DNA of 64,000 nucleotides from Halobacillus ihumii (GTDB lineage Bacteria > Bacillota > Bacilli > Bacillales > Halobacillaceae), in the NCBI RefSeq assembly GCF_902726645.1, contig NZ_CACVAO010000001.1, forward strand, positions 682,001 through 746,000, read 5' to 3'. The notes below the pieces were generated by a model. That model was not told the DNA's origin. It was given only the letters and a program-made list of their open reading frames with translations, and did no database searches. Numbering within the stretch: position 1 is the first letter of the stretch; each line of letters begins with the position of its first letter. The position numbers and the translations under genes were made by a program. This document shows, in pieces, positions 8,790 through 17,476 of the stretch.

Positions 8790-10346
8790 ATGTCACGTTT
8801 TAAGAAAAGTTGGATATGGATTGGCCCGTTATTGATTGTCTTGGCCGGTGTTTTTATCCTATTTATCGAAAACTACCAAGAAGTAACTGTACCTCCGAGT
8901 GAAGAGTGGAGTCGGGAAATTGAACTCGGAAACGCCTCTTCAAACATTGAACCACACATAACAGAAACGGATAATGAAAAGCTTTCCATTTCATATGCAA
9001 CGAAAGAAGGGGTACACCAGAAAATACTTAACGACACTCATCAAGTCATTGCGGAACATACATATGATATCCCATATAATAAATGGACAAAAACCTATGT
9101 AAAAAATGATCACGTACTTTATTTTGATTACTATGCGATCTATGATGGCAAGACAAAAGAAAAGATTACCGACGCATCTCGGTTTATCCCACTCAAAGAT
9201 AATATAATTTACCGGCAAGGATCGGATATTTTTATAATGAACCCAGCAACAAAGGCTTCTTCTTCATTATTAACCTTAGCAAGCGACAAAGTTGAATTCA
9301 GTGTGTATGAAGCTGATTCACAAATTTATTTGATGACACAGCAAACAGACACTTCAGGGACTGATCTTACTTTTTATCAAATAAAAGATACTACGGTTGC
9401 TAAAATGGCAGCAGCACAATTCAAAACAAAGCCATCTGAGGTAGCGGAATCTATACAGTTCACAATAGAAGACCAAGAGTATTCGCTGTTTCTGCAAACA
9501 TTCCAGAAGCAAAGTATGTCTGGCAAACCGGTTTCACACTATTATTACTCTAAACAACCCCTTAATGAAAAGCCGCATTTAGAAGTAGTTACCTTTTCTG
9601 ACCCAGCGTCCAATCAGCTATTGACAGAGGTGTCAGACTTCGAAATGAAAACCAAAAATGGTCAAACTTTCCTTTTGTTTAAAGGATATGGGCTTACGAA
9701 AACAGGTTACCGAGAAGAAGGGCAATTCAATATTTATGAAGCCAGAATCAATGAACAAAATGAACTAATCACAACACGATTGAGTAATACGCCTAATTCG
9801 TCCGCCAATCCAGAACGAATCAATGAAGAAGCCGTAATTTGGGTGGATGTGCAGGGTGATACAAACCGCCTGCTGCTTGCCTCTTCCCACCCTGAAATTA
9901 TTGAGCAAGCTCAGCAGATATCAGGGAAATACCTTCTGGGCGCGTTAGGGAAAACATTAGGGATGCTTTCTTATAGCTTTTTCGCAATTATTGTGGGGAT
10001 CATTTGGTATATTTGGCCCTTACTCTTCATTACGGTCATGATGTTCAGCTCAAATAAAGCTTATGATAGAGATCGGGAATGGGTATTTTTCTTAGGGGCC
10101 GGCATATACCTGGGAGCTGCTATTGTATTTAAAGATAGTATTTATACGCCTTCTTTATTATCACGTACTCCTGAGTATTTAAGCTTTACAGGCAGTTCCA
10201 TTGTCTACACACTTATATTTGCTTTGATCACTTATGTAATTATGAAGATAAGCACAAGAGATTGGTCGATTACAGTACGTCTAAGTTATTTTGTCGGCGT
10301 TCACATTCTATTTGTAACTATATTTTTCGGCCCTTATCTTATCTAA
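8790..10346 (+). CDS. Membrane protein of unknown function with large external domain
   Basis: I do not recognise this 518-residue protein. It starts with a hydrophobic signal-anchor (about residues 7-27), followed by some 350 residues without membrane segments, rich in Asp/Glu and in repeated beta-strand-like stretches of the kind seen in propeller or sandwich folds, then four to five transmembrane helices from about 390 to the end. The central part is probably outside the cell. It is inserted between yutG and yutF compared with the B. subtilis order and stands alone, with its own GGATGGGG ribosome site. No catalytic motif is visible. Confidence 0.7.
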   Translation: MSRFKKSWIWIGPLLIVLAGVFILFIENYQEVTVPPSEEWSREIELGNASSNIEPHITETDNEKLSISYATKEGVHQKILNDTHQVIAEHTYDIPYNKWTKTYVKNDHVLYFDYYAIYDGKTKEKITDASRFIPLKDNIIYRQGSDIFIMNPATKASSSLLTLASDKVEFSVYEADSQIYLMTQQTDTSGTDLTFYQIKDTTVAKMAAAQFKTKPSEVAESIQFTIEDQEYSLFLQTFQKQSMSGKPVSHYYYSKQPLNEKPHLEVVTFSDPASNQLLTEVSDFEMKTKNGQTFLLFKGYGLTKTGYREEGQFNIYEARINEQNELITTRLSNTPNSSANPERINEEAVIWVDVQGDTNRLLLASSHPEIIEQAQQISGKYLLGALGKTLGMLSYSFFAIIVGIIWYIWPLLFITVMMFSSNKAYDRDREWVFFLGAGIYLGAAIVFKDSIYTPSLLSRTPEYLSFTGSSIVYTLIFALITYVIMKISTRDWSITVRLSYFVGVHILFVTIFFGPYLI

Positions 10347-10548
10347 TATGAGGCTGTACATAAGTAAAGCAATGATGCCAAAAAAACGATATACTGAATA
10401 GATCAATTAGCGTAGTCAAAATACTGAGGCTCCTGTTGGCACAGAGCGAGTCGAAGATACCTCAGAAAGCGTTCTCCATAGATTCAAAAATCCTAGAGGC
10501 TGGTTGAGCTTTCTTTCACTTCTCACTAAAACTCTTAAAAGAAAAATA
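10347..10548. repeat. Degenerate copy of the downstream MITE-like repeat
   Basis: Non-coding. It opens with GAGGCTGTACATAAGTAAA, close to the left end of the better-preserved element that follows (GAGACTGGGACATAAGTAAA), and contains an eroded form of its core (GAGGCTCCTG...TCGAAGATACCTCAGAAAGCG). I read it as an older tandem copy; no ORF is supported. Confidence 0.5.
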
Positions 10549-10796
10549 GTGAGACTGGGACATAAGTAAATCTCTAAAGTGAAAAGACGAACGAAGCGCC
10601 GTTTATGCGGAGAAAATATACGGAGACTCCTGCGGGAGGAAAGGCCTAGATGAGACCTCGCAGTGCGTCAGCACAAGAAGGCTCAACAGCCGCCCGCGGA
10701 AAGCGAAGTATATTTTCGTAGCGGTTATATGCACCATTTATAGGTTTACTTAGTTCGGATTTTCAATTAATAAAAATACTTTTGTCCCAACCTCAC
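10549..10796. mobile_element. MITE-like element with terminal inverted repeats, no transposase
   Basis: About 248 bases between GTGAGACTGGGACATAAGTA and the inverted copy of GTGAGGTTGGGACAAAAGTA. The core includes GGAGACTCCTGCGGGAGG and GCCGCCCGCGGAAAGCGAAG, a sequence type I know as a widespread dispersed repeat in Bacillaceae intergenic regions. It encodes nothing and ends 6 bases before the stop codon of yutF. Flanking target duplications are not clear. Confidence 0.65.
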
Positions 10797-10801
10797 TTAT
10801 C

Positions 10802-11572
10802 TTAGTATGTTTTCAACCATTCATATAAGTCTTTCATTTTATAAGTCGGCTGTTTCAAGCAGTGTTGAATATCCTTAAAAGATGAAACTCCAGTCTCCAC
10901 CATTAATGTATCCAGACCAGCATTTATCCCAGCTAGAATATCTGTTTCATAATTGTCACCGACCATCAGTACATCCTTCTTTTCTAAGCCAACTTTATTC
11001 AAAGCCTGCTCCATCGCAATAGCCTCCGGTTTACCAACGAAAATTGGTTCCACCCCCGTGCTGACCGCTACTACAGAAGTTATCGCTCCATTTCCAGGAA
11101 GCATTCCTCTCTCTGTCGGGATGGCAGCATCCTTGTTCGTACTTATTAACTTCGCACCGTTTCGGACATTTAGACAGGCTTTAGCAAGTTTTTCATAAGA
11201 AATGTGACGATCAATTCCTACAATCACATAATCCGCTCCATCATCAGTGACCTCGTGCCCTTCTTTCTCTAGAGCATCATAAAGCCCTTCTTCTCCAATA
11301 ACATATACCTTGGCCTCGGACTGCAAAGAAGTGACATATTTTGCTGTCGCAAGACTTGAAGTAAATACTTGATCGTCTGCAGCAGGGATGCCCATATTCA
11401 TCAACTTCTCCACTACCTGCTCTGGTTTAGCCGACGAATTGTTTGTCAAATACATAAAAGGAATCGATTGCGCCTGTACAAACTTAACAAACTCTGCAGC
11501 TCCAGGAATTGGATCTTTGCCTCTGTACATGGTTCCATCTAAATCGATAAAATAAGCCTTGTACTTTTTCAT
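10802..11572 (-). CDS. yutF: HAD-family sugar-type phosphatase (YutF, NagD/AraL-like)
   Basis: Haloacid dehalogenase superfamily phosphatase of the NagD/p-nitrophenyl phosphatase branch (class IIA cap). Motif I is DLDGTMY near residues 10-16 with nucleophile and acid Asp10/Asp12, motif II is YLTNNSS, and motif III/IV is GDNYETDILAG. The ATG at 11572 gives 256 residues and the family-typical MKKYKAYFIDLDGT start; an in-frame GTG nine bases upstream is possible and neither has a strong ribosome site. It may dephosphorylate small phosphorylated sugars or nucleotides. The 3' end abuts the MITE-like repeat. Confidence 0.9.
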   Translation of the reverse strand: MKKYKAYFIDLDGTMYRGKDPIPGAAEFVKFVQAQSIPFMYLTNNSSAKPEQVVEKLMNMGIPAADDQVFTSSLATAKYVTSLQSEAKVYVIGEEGLYDALEKEGHEVTDDGADYVIVGIDRHISYEKLAKACLNVRNGAKLISTNKDAAIPTERGMLPGNGAITSVVAVSTGVEPIFVGKPEAIAMEQALNKVGLEKKDVLMVGDNYETDILAGINAGLDTLMVETGVSSFKDIQHCLKQPTYKMKDLYEWLKTY

Positions 11573-11616
11573 TAATTTCACACCCGCTCTCTCAATTTAC
11601 TCTTATATTTCCCATT

Positions 11617-12054
11617 TTACTCCTTTGAGAAAGCACTTACTGGACCTAACTCGTCGGTCAAATACTTACGAACCCGATCCGGAAAATTATTAAGCGACAC
11701 ACTGTTTTGATCCCAAGTTTGCAAGATCGCTTCATGATCAACCGTTAAGTACTGCTGTACAACGATTTTACGGAGTTTAATTATTTCTTTATAGGCGCTT
11801 AATTCCTCTTCAGGAAGAACTTTTTCATCGGTTAAAATATCAATGATATCCTCATAGCTTCCAGGATCCCGCATGATAAAGCCATCAATCATTTGATTGC
11901 CCACATCAATGATAATTTCCACACAAAGATGTGTCAGCCTTTCTAAACTTAAATAGTCGGTAAACGTTTGGAATGTATGCTTCTTTTGTTCCTCTAGCAA
12001 TGTTTCCATATATAACAACAACTCTTCAATTTTTTTCCGATCAACAAAATACAT
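11617..12054 (-). CDS. yutE: YutE, DUF86/HepT-like protein
   Basis: All-helical 145-residue protein of the DUF86 family, related to HepT toxins of MNT/HepT systems. The segment equivalent to the toxin RX4-6H motif reads RKIVVQQYL, so the histidine is replaced by glutamine, and no MNT nucleotidyltransferase antitoxin is next to it. The DVGNQMIDGFIMRDPGSYEDIIDIL stretch is the typical first half of the family. I infer a housekeeping role rather than a toxin. The ATG at 12054 follows AAGGAGGAG; the longer upstream reading frame lacks a ribosome site. Confidence 0.82.
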   Translation of the reverse strand: MYFVDRKKIEELLLYMETLLEEQKKHTFQTFTDYLSLERLTHLCVEIIIDVGNQMIDGFIMRDPGSYEDIIDILTDEKVLPEEELSAYKEIIKLRKIVVQQYLTVDHEAILQTWDQNSVSLNNFPDRVRKYLTDELGPVSAFSKE

Positions 12055-12196
12055 GATGACTCCTCCTTCTAACACTCTTTCACTTAAATAGAATAACACA
12101 ATTGTCTTTTCATAGGATATTAGGATGTATATTTACGTTTTTATACGAATTCTGCTATAGTATATAGTGGAATTAAAGGAATCGGAGGCGAACTTA

Positions 12197-13168
12197 TTGG
12201 ATAGAGAACTCGCATTAGAATTAGTACGTGTAACAGAAGCAGCATCCATAGCTTCTGCACAATGGATGGGCCGCGGCGATAAAATGAATGCCGACGATGC
12301 TGCTACAACCGCAATGAGAACGATGTTTGATTCAGTCTCAATGGACGGGGTTGTTGTCATTGGCGAAGGCGAATTAGACGAAGCCCCTATGCTTTACATT
12401 GGTGAGGAGCTTGGAGATAAAACAGGGCCTAAGGTAGATATCGCTGTTGATCCATTAGAAGGTACTAATATTGTTGCAAAAGGTCATAATAATGCCATGG
12501 CGGTTATTGCAGCAGCGGAACGCGGTACTTTGCTTCATGCTCCTGATATGTACATGGACAAAATAGCCGCAGGAAAAAGGGCTAGAGGTCTCATACATAT
12601 CGACGATCCTATAGAACGCACTATTGATATCGTTGCCAGAGCAAATAATAAACGCATTGAAGATCTAACCGTTATCATTCAGGAACGAGAGCGTCATCAA
12701 GAAATTATCGAGCGTGTCATTAAAAAAGGTGCTCGTGTTAAGCTTTTTGGAGACGGAGATGTTGGTGCTTCGATTGCAACATGTCTGCCCCAAACAGGTG
12801 TGGACCTTTTCGTAGGGACTGGCGGTGCACCTGAAGGAGTTATATCCGCAGCTGCCATCAAAAGCCTAGGCGGTGATATGCAAGCTAGACTTGTCCCTCA
12901 AAACGATGAAGAAGCACAACGCTGCCAGACTATGGGACTTGAAGATCCTCTTCAGCACCTTACCTTAAATGATCTTGTCAGGGGTGATGATGCAATTTTC
13001 GCCGCTACAGGTGTGACAGAAGGTGAACTGTTAAATGGCGTGAAATTTCTTGGAGGCGATCTGGTTGAAACGGACTCGATTGTCATGCGTGCTAAAACAC
13101 GAACAGTCCGCTTTATTAAAGCCAACCATCACCTGGATCATAAACCACATCTAAAGTTTGAAAAATAG
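12197..13168 (+). CDS. glpX: Fructose-1,6-bisphosphatase class II
   Basis: Converts fructose 1,6-bisphosphate to fructose 6-phosphate in gluconeogenesis, using Mg2+ or Mn2+. Metal- and phosphate-binding motifs are present: GDKMNADDAAT, GEGELDEAPML and DPLEGTN. The start is a TTG 8 bases after GGAGG, giving MDRELALELVRVTEAA as in other GlpX proteins; the upstream GTG is unlikely. Length is then 323. It is divergent from yutE and followed 11 bases later by a small DUF3055 gene. Gluconeogenesis fits the fatty acid and glyoxylate genes elsewhere in the window. Confidence 0.94.
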   Translation: MDRELALELVRVTEAASIASAQWMGRGDKMNADDAATTAMRTMFDSVSMDGVVVIGEGELDEAPMLYIGEELGDKTGPKVDIAVDPLEGTNIVAKGHNNAMAVIAAAERGTLLHAPDMYMDKIAAGKRARGLIHIDDPIERTIDIVARANNKRIEDLTVIIQERERHQEIIERVIKKGARVKLFGDGDVGASIATCLPQTGVDLFVGTGGAPEGVISAAAIKSLGGDMQARLVPQNDEEAQRCQTMGLEDPLQHLTLNDLVRGDDAIFAATGVTEGELLNGVKFLGGDLVETDSIVMRAKTRTVRFIKANHHLDHKPHLKFEK

Positions 13169-13179
13169 GAGCTGACGTT

Positions 13180-13446
13180 ATGAGTGATTATCAACTCATG
13201 AAAGATGTTACGGAAAATGTAACAACCCGTTTTGTTGCGTTTACCGTCGGGGGACACCAATACGAATTGGCCTTTCTTCGAACAGATCACTTCCCGGATC
13301 AAACCATGGTTTTAGACCTAAACAAAAATAGGTTCGGCCTTTTAGATCACGAAAAGTTGGATAAACCAAACTATCTTGAACATATTTTTCAAATTAATGA
13401 GATTTATGCAGAAGAACTTAGAGCACGATTACACGAGCTTATTTAA
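13180..13446 (+). CDS. DUF3055-like small protein (SAV0927 type)
   Basis: An 88-residue acidic cytoplasmic protein. The RFVAFTVGGHQYELAFLRT, LLDHEKLDKPNYLEHIF and final helix resemble the DUF3055 family of Firmicutes, whose function is unknown. It begins 11 bases after glpX with a GGAG site and probably shares its transcript. No signal peptide or membrane segment. Confidence 0.65.
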   Translation: MSDYQLMKDVTENVTTRFVAFTVGGHQYELAFLRTDHFPDQTMVLDLNKNRFGLLDHEKLDKPNYLEHIFQINEIYAEELRARLHELI

Positions 13447-13482
13447 TTAAAGCCTTCCGTTTTTTTGTGAAGGTTCCTCATA

Positions 13483-13520
13483 AAAAAACCGGCATGGTTT
13501 CTACACCTTGCCGGTTTTTT
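13483..13520. terminator. Bidirectional terminator between the DUF3055 gene and yutD
   Basis: AAAAAACCGGCA pairs with TGCCGGTTTTTT over 14 bases; A and T runs serve both strands. Confidence 0.88.
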
Positions 13521-13523
13521 GAG

Positions 13524-13799
13524 TTACTTGACTACTTTTTTCAACACAAAGTAAGCACAGCCAAAGTTACAATATTCGTATAAATAATCCTCAAGCGTAC
13601 TTATTTTCGTTTCAAAAGTGGCTTTAGCATTTTGATCATCGTAAAAACCTTTAAGACGAAGCTGACCGTAGCCCCAATCCCCTACTATAAAATCATATTT
13701 ACTTAAAATATCACTAAAACGGCCTTCTAATTCTTCCTCATTAAAGCCATCTCGATAATTCTCAACGACTTCATATGTTTTCCCAAACAGTTCAATCAC
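13524..13799 (-). CDS. yutD: YutD family protein (DUF1027)
   Basis: Small cytoplasmic protein with the family block YDFIVGDWGYGQLRLKGF and the C-terminal EYCNFGCAYFVL containing two cysteines. Function unknown. I chose a GTG start 6 bases after GAGGTG, giving 91 residues and a family-like IELFGKTYEVVENYRDGF opening; the longer in-frame ATG start (28 residues further upstream in the frame) lacks a ribosome site. Convergent with the glpX transcript. Confidence 0.85.
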   Translation of the reverse strand: MIELFGKTYEVVENYRDGFNEEELEGRFSDILSKYDFIVGDWGYGQLRLKGFYDDQNAKATFETKISTLEDYLYEYCNFGCAYFVLKKVVK

Positions 13800-13936
13800 T
13801 CGGATCACCTCATACCTTGTCATTAGTGTACCATATTTAAAAACAGTGGTGACAATACATCCGTAAAAATTTTGTATCATTCCTTAAAAAAAGTCCAACC
13901 TAAAAGTAAGTTGTCATATCAACAGGAGGATTTAAC

Positions 13937-14527
13937 ATGAAAAACTATAGATTAATTACACTTATAATGGGACTGACTTTCCTGTTATTAGCAGGTTGTA
14001 CGGAAGCTCAGAAAGAAGAAGCAAGAGACAAGGGTACGGATGAAGCACTCCATCGAAATGAAATGGATGACTATAACGACCGCCCCATGGAAGGACAGGT
14101 AGGTTACGTTCGTTATGAAAAAGATCAGCTTGACCAGGACGCGGAACAAAATCAGAACTTTAAAGTTAATAAAGAAAAAGTGGCTGACATGATTTCACGC
14201 ATGATTCTCAAATACGATGAATTTGAGGACGTAGCAACTCTTGTTACTGATGAAGAAGTTCTTGTTGCTTATCAAGCTCCGGAAGGTCAAGATCGAGAGC
14301 TATCAGCTGATATGGTGAAAAAGACAGCCTACTCATTAGTTCCAAGCTTTTACCATGTATATGTCTCTGATAACCCTTCTGCATTTGGCGATATTCAAAG
14401 CTTAAGTAACTCCACAGTTTATGATGATCAATATAATGAAGTGATCGATAATATTATTCAAAAAATGAAGGAAGCTCCTCAAGGTAAAGGAGATCAGGCA
14501 GAGAATACTGACACTGATCCTTCTTAA
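13937..14527 (+). CDS. yutC: YutC, lipoprotein of the YhcN/YlaJ sporulation family
   Basis: Lipoprotein with a signal peptide and lipobox LLAGC (lipidated Cys21), then a charged acidic linker and a YhcN/YlaJ-type domain from about residue 75 to 175 (KVADMISRMILKYDEFEDVATLVTDEEVLVAY). Members are made in sporulation and found in the spore or forespore membrane. Ribosome site AGGAGG, 8 bases from the ATG. The tail is low complexity and acidic. The neighbour yunA is probably in the same run of genes. Confidence 0.85.
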   Translation: MKNYRLITLIMGLTFLLLAGCTEAQKEEARDKGTDEALHRNEMDDYNDRPMEGQVGYVRYEKDQLDQDAEQNQNFKVNKEKVADMISRMILKYDEFEDVATLVTDEEVLVAYQAPEGQDRELSADMVKKTAYSLVPSFYHVYVSDNPSAFGDIQSLSNSTVYDDQYNEVIDNIIQKMKEAPQGKGDQAENTDTDPS

Positions 14528-14610
14528 CTCTTTCCCTAACTTTACCAAGCATAAGAGCCTGATAGGTAAGAAAGGCTAAACTGTACCAATTAATTTGAAG
14601 GTGAATATAA

Positions 14611-15555
14611 ATGAACATTCGTGCTACAGTACTTTTAACCATCGTGATTACAGCTATGTGTCAGTTGTTCTTTATGTATAATGCTTCAGCAAGCGAAGAG
14701 TCTGAACGTATGTCTCTTTACAAAAAAACTTCTGCTGTCACCAATATCCCTTGGTATTACTTTGCTGCAATTGACCAATATGAACGACAAGTAAACGAAG
14801 AAATTCCCGAGGAAAGAGTAACAGCAATTAAGCCTGATCCATTATTTTGGAAAGGAGTTAAAGGACCTTCTTTGTTTTTTCCAAATGGATGGGGAGCCAG
14901 CGGAAACGATGATAAGAAAGCTGATATAACAAACGATGAAGACGTCCTTTGGTCCATAGGAAGCTATATAAAGTCCTATGGTACAACTAGAGATGACATC
15001 AGAATAGCTCTATGGAATTATTATAAACGTGATTTAACTGTTCAAACCATTATGAATACGGCCGAAGTATTTAAAAAGTTCCAAACTGTAGCATTGACAG
15101 ACCGAGACTTCCCATTGCCTCTTGAAGCCAATTACAGTTATAACAACACATGGGGAGACGCACGTGGATTTGGCGGAAGACGGATCCATGAGGGAACGGA
15201 CATCTTTGCTAACTATGGAGTCCCTGTAAAATCCACCACTTACGGTGTCGTTGAAATGAAAGGCTGGAACAAATATGGGGGTTGGAGAATTGGAATAAGA
15301 GATATTTATAATATTTACCATTATTATGCCCACTTAAATGGATTTAAAGATGGAGTCGATGTGGGGGACGTAGTGAAGCCCGGAGATGTAATTGGAAGTG
15401 TCGGTGCTACCGGTTATGGACCTCCAGGAACCTCTGGAAAATTCCCTCCTCACCTTCATTACGGCATGTACAAAGATAATGGAGAAAATGAATGGTCATT
15501 TGACCCTTATCCTTATTTAAAGAAGTGGGAGAAAATAGCTCGAAATTCAAAATAA
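14611..15555 (+). CDS. yunA: M23 (LytM-type) peptidoglycan endopeptidase, YunA
   Basis: Secreted zinc metallo-endopeptidase domain. Signal peptide of about 27 residues ending in ASA. After a linker domain the LytM motifs appear: HEGTD (His193, Asp197), YYAHLN, and HLH (His281, His283), which together bind Zn2+ and do catalysis, so the enzyme looks active. GATGYGPPGTSG lies just before the last motif. Ribosome site GAAGGTG. Likely cuts cross-links in wall or cortex peptidoglycan. Confidence 0.9.
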   Translation: MNIRATVLLTIVITAMCQLFFMYNASASEESERMSLYKKTSAVTNIPWYYFAAIDQYERQVNEEIPEERVTAIKPDPLFWKGVKGPSLFFPNGWGASGNDDKKADITNDEDVLWSIGSYIKSYGTTRDDIRIALWNYYKRDLTVQTIMNTAEVFKKFQTVALTDRDFPLPLEANYSYNNTWGDARGFGGRRIHEGTDIFANYGVPVKSTTYGVVEMKGWNKYGGWRIGIRDIYNIYHYYAHLNGFKDGVDVGDVVKPGDVIGSVGATGYGPPGTSGKFPPHLHYGMYKDNGENEWSFDPYPYLKKWEKIARNSK

Positions 15556-15563
15556 AATTTTAC

Positions 15564-15608
15564 AAAAAGACCCGCGTGCCCCCTCGTGAGGGGACACCGG
15601 GTCTTTTT
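15564..15608. terminator. Bidirectional terminator between yunA and metS
   Basis: AAAAAGACCCG pairs with CGGGTCTTTTT, with an inner imperfect stem around CCCCTCGTGAGGGG. Confidence 0.9.
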
Positions 15609-15611
15609 ATT

Positions 15612-15710
15612 CTAACTTTGAGATTTAGACTTTTTCACTGCATTCGTTATACTAAGTGCCAGGCCGCCCCAAATTATAACTATAGTGACAATAAACATGA
15701 CGATAGCCAT
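15612..15710 (-). CDS. metS: MetS-like small subunit of the methionine/alanine importer
   Basis: A 32-residue single-span membrane protein (MAIVMFIVTIVIIWGGLAL, then a basic tail). Its ATG overlaps the stop of the NSS transporter gene (TAATG), so the two are translationally coupled. This is the layout of MetP/MetS, where the small subunit is required for sodium-coupled uptake of methionine and alanine in Corynebacterium. A terminator follows at once. Too short for usual ORF cut-offs. Confidence 0.85.
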   Translation of the reverse strand: MAIVMFIVTIVIIWGGLALSITNAVKKSKSQS

Positions 15711-17239
15711 TAGCGAGCAACCTCCTTTTTCTCTTCATTTGACTGCTGTTCCAGTTCATTATTCGGCCACTTTTTAATGGACATTAATGCGCCCACAAAA
15801 ATGGCTCCAATGGCAACGATCCATCCAAAGTTAAATAAGAAATCAATTGGATAGCCTCCGTATGCCGCTGACAATTCCGCACGTAAGTTTTGCAGAAGCA
15901 TGTACCCAAGCACTACAGGTGTAATTATCCCAAGGCAAATTCGCCACCAGGTACCTAATCTAATATCAGAAATTTCGTTGGCATGTGCTTGAAAACCCTT
16001 AAGTCCCTTAGCGAACCAGGCTAAGGCCACAACTTCGAACAGCCCGGCCATTGCTACCCCGTAGGAGTTGATGAAATGGTCTACAGTGTCCAAAAGGTTC
16101 AGTCCACCTCGCGTAGCGTAAAGTAAAGAAATAAGAGCAGAAAGCCCTCCACCAATCGCTATTGATTTGCCGCGTGAGATATTGAACTTTTCAGATACAG
16201 CTGCAACGTATGTCTCCGTAATCGAAATGAGTGAAGACAACCCTGCCAATACTAAGGACGCAAAGAATAGAAAACCAAAAATTCTTGGAATCCCCGGAAT
16301 TTGACTGACAATTTCCGGGAATACCATGAAAGCAAGTCCTACTCCTCCAACACCCTTTTCAGCCGCTAGCTGACTAACGGTTGTATCATAGGTAAATGCC
16401 ATAAAACCGATTGCGGCAAAAACGCCAATCCCCGCCAGGATTTCAAAGGATGAGTTTGCAAATCCAGTGATAAAAGCATTGTTCGTTATATCAGATTTCT
16501 TAGGAAGATAGGAAGCATAAGTCACCATAATAGCAAAAGCAATTGATAAACTGAAGAATATCTGTCCGTATGCTGCTACCCAAACCTGCGGGTCGGCAAT
16601 ACTAGACCAATCAGGTGTAAAGAATGCTGATAGCCCTGCTGCAGCCCCTTCCAAAGTCACAGCTCTGATGACCATAATCGTAAACAAGATAACTAAAGTA
16701 GGAATAAAGATTTTGTTTGCTCTTTCAATACCTTTCTTAACACCTTTAGAAAGAACACCCAATGTAATAACCCAGACAATTAACAGCGGTAGTAAAATTT
16801 TTGGAACTAGACCACCGAAAGTCCCTGGATCTGTAAGTGTTAAAAAGTCTCCTACGAAAAAGCTGGTAGGATCATCGCCCCAAGTTAAACCAAAAGAATA
16901 ATATGCATACATAATTGCCCAGGCAATAATCACGGCGTAATAAGTAGAAATAACGAAAGCAATCGTTACCTGCCACCAGCCTATCCATTCGAATCCTTTT
17001 CTAACCCTTCCTAGAGATTTAGGAGCTGAACCACGGTACTTATGACCTATCGTGTACTCCAAAATTAGTAACGGTATCCCTGCCGTTAATAATGCAAACA
17101 GATAAGGAATAATAAATGCGCCGCCTCCACTTTCGTAAGCTGTGGCGGGAAAAAGCCAGATGTTCCCTAAACCAATTTCCGAACCCATGGCAGCAAATAA
17201 AAATCCTGCCCCTGACCCCCATTGTGATCGATTTTCCAT
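15710..17239 (-). CDS. metP: Neurotransmitter:sodium symporter family transporter, MetP-like
   Basis: Twelve-span sodium-coupled amino acid transporter of the NSS (SNF) family. The start of TM1 carries the sodium-site pattern GSEIGLGNIWLFP; TM6-TM8 are also recognisable. The ATG at 17239 was chosen because GGGAGG lies 7 bases before it; the upstream ATG in the frame sits ahead of that site. The overlapping MetS-like gene points to methionine/alanine as substrates. Two genes named metP are in this window; the other is the ABC permease. A near-consensus sigma-A promoter precedes it. Confidence 0.88.
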   Translation of the reverse strand: MENRSQWGSGAGFLFAAMGSEIGLGNIWLFPATAYESGGGAFIIPYLFALLTAGIPLLILEYTIGHKYRGSAPKSLGRVRKGFEWIGWWQVTIAFVISTYYAVIIAWAIMYAYYSFGLTWGDDPTSFFVGDFLTLTDPGTFGGLVPKILLPLLIVWVITLGVLSKGVKKGIERANKIFIPTLVILFTIMVIRAVTLEGAAAGLSAFFTPDWSSIADPQVWVAAYGQIFFSLSIAFAIMVTYASYLPKKSDITNNAFITGFANSSFEILAGIGVFAAIGFMAFTYDTTVSQLAAEKGVGGVGLAFMVFPEIVSQIPGIPRIFGFLFFASLVLAGLSSLISITETYVAAVSEKFNISRGKSIAIGGGLSALISLLYATRGGLNLLDTVDHFINSYGVAMAGLFEVVALAWFAKGLKGFQAHANEISDIRLGTWWRICLGIITPVVLGYMLLQNLRAELSAAYGGYPIDFLFNFGWIVAIGAIFVGALMSIKKWPNNELEQQSNEEKKEVAR

Positions 17240-17349
17240 GTGAAAAGACCTCCCTTTCATAATCAGAATCCTTTCTCTATACTTTATGTGACAAGCAAGG
17301 AAAAGAGAATCTTTACAATTTTTCTTTTTTTCTGATTATTTATACTTAG

Positions 17350-17379
17350 ATTATAACCATAGTGCTCATTAGATGTCAA
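17350..17379 (-). promoter_or_regulatory. Sigma-A promoter of the NSS transporter
   Basis: On the minus strand TTGACA and TATAAT are separated by 18 bases. Both hexamers are perfect; the start of transcription would fall about 100 bases before the ATG. Confidence 0.75.
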
Positions 17380-17430
17380 AGCAATATTTTGGTATTCAAT
17401 TTTCTTAAAAAGCCCTTTAATTGTGAATGG

Positions 17431-17463
17431 AATAAAAAAGAGAGGCGCTTTAAAGCGCCTCTC
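17431..17463 (-). terminator. Terminator of the lysine-riboswitch-controlled transporter
   Basis: GAGAGGCGCTT pairs perfectly with AAGCGCCTCTC over two bases; on the minus strand TTTTTTATT follows. Confidence 0.9.
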
Positions 17464-17476
17464 AGACAAGTATATT

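Noticed and set aside
10347..10796. Remnant of an insertion sequence with transposase
   Set aside because: No frame encodes transposase fragments; only inverted ends and a non-coding core are present.
11617..12054. YutE as the toxin of an MNT/HepT toxin-antitoxin system
   Set aside because: The RX4-6H histidine is replaced by Gln and there is no MNT gene beside it; YutE is a conserved housekeeping neighbour.
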